Shown here piece by piece: positions 6,759 to 8,246 of a DNA stretch of 8,246 bases. Position 1 is the first letter of the stretch, and each line of letters starts with the position of its first letter. The translations under genes were made by a program, and so were the position numbers. The stretch comes from Pseudomonadota bacterium. GTDB taxonomy: Bacteria > Pseudomonadota > Gammaproteobacteria > Burkholderiales > Rhodocyclaceae. The notes under the pieces were generated by a model. It was given only the letters and a program-made list of their open reading frames with translations. It ran no database searches and was not told the DNA's origin. The stretch spans positions 1 to 8,246 of the forward strand of contig JAUPVD010000433.1 of assembly GCA_030917225.1 (NCBI GenBank). The letters run 5' to 3'.

Positions 6759-8246
6759 TTATTCGAACTCGATGATGATCTGATCCACTGACAGGCTCTC
6801 GCCGGCAGCAGCACTGATCTTCTTCACCTTGCAATCCTGCTCGGCCTTGAGGATGTTTTCCATCTTCATGGCTTCGATGACCGCCAGCTTTTCGCCGGCC
6901 TTCACGTCCTGGCCGACCTTGACCGCCACTTCGCGCAGCAGGCCGGGCATCGGCGACATCAGGAACTTGGAGAGGTCGGGCGCCGGCTTCTCGGGCATCA
7001 GCGACAACAACTCGGCTGCACGAGCGCTCATGACCATGAAGTCGGCACGGGCACCCCAGTGGAACAGGCTGTACTTGGTCTTGTGCCGCTCGACCTGCAG
7101 CGTGAATTCCTCACCGTTGCAGGTGCCACGGAACAGTGACTCGCCCAGTTTCCAGTCGGACAGGATCTCGTATTTCTCGCCCTTGTACTCGATGTGGTAA
7201 CCACCAGCAACCGGACGCGCCACGACCGGATGCTGCTCCTTCTGATCACCTTTTAGGCGGATGACCATCCACTTGTCCGAAACCTTGCGCTCGTGGCCCT
7301 GCAGCTGGCCAGTGATCGACGCCGAACGGTCAGTGAAGCTGCGGTAGACGAAGGCGGCCACCGAGACCAGCAGCGCTGGATCATCGTGCGGCACCATCGA
7401 GGCATCGAAGCCCTTCGGGTATTCCTCGGCGATGAAGCCGGTGTTGAAGTTGCCGGACTGGAAGCGCGGGTGCTGCATCAGCGCGGCCTGGAACGGAATG
7501 TTCGACGAGATGCCGCGGATGACGAAACTGTTCAGCGCGTCGCGCATGCGGGCGATGGCCTGCTCGCGGGTGGCGCCATGCACGATCAGCTTGGCGATCA
7601 TCGAGTCGTAGTACATCGAGATCTCGCCGCCGTCGTAGACGCCGGTATCGACGCGTACCTGGCCCGGAATTTCCTCCGGCGGCTGGAACTTCACCAGACG
7701 GCCGGTGGAAGGCAGGAAGCCGCGGAACGGGTCTTCAGCGTTGATGCGGCATTCCATCGACCAGCCGTTGAGCTGCACATCAGCCTGCGTCATCGGCAGC
7801 TTTTCGCCGGCGGCAACGCGGATCATCAGCTCGACCAGGTCGACACCGGTGATCAGTTCGGTCACCGGGTGCTCCACCTGCAGGCGGGTGTTCATTTCGA
7901 GGAAGTAGAAGCTCTTGTCGGCACCGACAACGAACTCGACCGTACCGGCCGATTCGTACTGCACGGCACGGGCCAGCGCCACTGCCTGCTCGCCCATGGC
8001 CTTACGCATGGCCGGATCGACGAAGGGCGACGGCGCCTCTTCGATGACCTTCTGGTGACGACGCTGGATCGAGCAGTCACGCTCGTTCAGGTACACATAG
8101 TTGCCATGTGAATCGCCGAGCACCTGGATTTCGATGTGGCGCGGCTCGAGCACGTATTTCTCGATGAAAACGCGGTCGTCGTTGAAGGCATTCTTGGCTT
8201 CGTTGACGCAGGACGTGAAGCCCTCGTGCGCTTCCTTGTCGTTGAA
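6759..8246 (-). CDS. pccA: Acyl-CoA (probably propionyl-CoA) carboxylase, biotin carboxylase/carrier alpha subunit, N-terminus outside the window
   Basis: The alpha subunit carboxylates its own biotin with ATP and bicarbonate and passes the carboxyl to the beta subunit, which makes methylmalonyl-CoA from propionyl-CoA. 495 codons plus stop are visible and the frame runs off the edge. Full-length relatives have about 660-670 residues, so about 170 N-terminal residues are missing. Visible parts, numbered from the edge: the end of the ATP-grasp domain with ERDCSIQRRHQKVIEEAP (55-72) and EMNTRLQVEHP (117-127); the C-terminal carboxylase domain with RINAEDPF (167-174); a BT-like linker domain (about 300-425); and a biotinyl domain with SPMPG and EAMKMEN. 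The biotin lysine is at 461, coded at 6864-6866 and 35 residues from the end, the classic spacing. The BT domain and the MSPMPG hinge favour propionyl-CoA over plain acetyl-CoA carboxylase, but methylcrotonyl- or other acyl-CoA specificity cannot be excluded without the beta subunit. An in-frame GTG at 8153 is internal. Confidence 0.92.
   Translation of the reverse strand, partial: FNDKEAHEGFTSCVNEAKNAFNDDRVFIEKYVLEPRHIEIQVLGDSHGNYVYLNERDCSIQRRHQKVIEEAPSPFVDPAMRKAMGEQAVALARAVQYESAGTVEFVVGADKSFYFLEMNTRLQVEHPVTELITGVDLVELMIRVAAGEKLPMTQADVQLNGWSMECRINAEDPFRGFLPSTGRLVKFQPPEEIPGQVRVDTGVYDGGEISMYYDSMIAKLIVHGATREQAIARMRDALNSFVIRGISSNIPFQAALMQHPRFQSGNFNTGFIAEEYPKGFDASMVPHDDPALLVSVAAFVYRSFTDRSASITGQLQGHERKVSDKWMVIRLKGDQKEQHPVVARPVAGGYHIEYKGEKYEILSDWKLGESLFRGTCNGEEFTLQVERHKTKYSLFHWGARADFMVMSARAAELLSLMPEKPAPDLSKFLMSPMPGLLREVAVKVGQDVKAGEKLAVIEAMKMENILKAEQDCKVKKISAAAGESLSVDQIIIEFE

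Noticed and set aside
7293..8111. 272-aa plus-strand open frame opposite the carboxylase gene
   Set aside because: Antisense to well-conserved biotin carboxylase sequence; rich in His, Arg and Asp as expected of a mirrored frame, with no recognisable motif.
1..8246. Mobile elements, CRISPR arrays, tRNA/rRNA genes, toxin-antitoxin or defence genes
   Set aside because: Nothing in the window showed tandem spaced repeats, terminal inverted repeats, transposase or integrase motifs, or a tRNA cloverleaf; gaps between genes are all under 190 bp.

Overview
The window looks like chromosomal DNA of a GC-rich Gram-negative bacterium. The protein families and gene styles (lgt, a PAS/GAF histidine kinase, a PccA-type biotin carboxylase with a BT domain) suggest a betaproteobacterium, plausibly of the Rhodocyclales. 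That placement is inferred from memory of family resemblance and was not searched. I see no insertion sequence, integrase, tRNA, CRISPR array, phage gene or abrupt change in base composition. The region reads as ordinary core or near-core genome, not an island.

Layout. (1) Positions 2-754, plus strand: the 3' part of lgt, the prolipoprotein diacylglyceryl transferase; its first residues lie outside the window. (2) Positions 761-4345, minus strand: a very large membrane histidine kinase (two TM segments, HAMP, three PAS, GAF, a fourth PAS, coiled coil, HELNTP-type H-box, ATPase). It converges on lgt with only 6 bp between the stop codons. (3) Positions 4346-4532: a 187-bp divergent intergenic region with a good sigma70-type promoter facing right and an AT-rich 16-bp near-palindrome just downstream of it. 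(4) Positions 4533-5006, plus strand: a VOC-fold protein resembling methylmalonyl-CoA epimerase. (5) Positions 5066-6673, plus strand: a 535-aa protein I cannot assign, probably co-transcribed with the VOC gene. (6) Positions 6703-6741: a strong bidirectional rho-independent terminator between converging genes. (7) Positions 6759-8246, minus strand: the C-terminal three quarters of an acyl-CoA (probably propionyl-CoA) carboxylase biotin-containing alpha subunit; its start lies beyond the window.

How the genes may work together. Propionyl-CoA carboxylase makes (S)-methylmalonyl-CoA and methylmalonyl-CoA epimerase converts it to the (R) form for the mutase, so the VOC gene and pccA could serve one propionate/odd-chain acyl-CoA pathway although they are on opposite strands. 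The kinase has no response regulator in this window and is an orphan as far as can be seen. Lgt is an envelope housekeeping enzyme with no evident functional tie to the rest.

I found no clearly new multi-gene system. The parts most worth a second look are the unassigned 535-aa protein, the substituted metal-ligand positions of the epimerase-like protein, the duplicated PAS modules of the kinase, and the promoter/palindrome pair in the divergent region.
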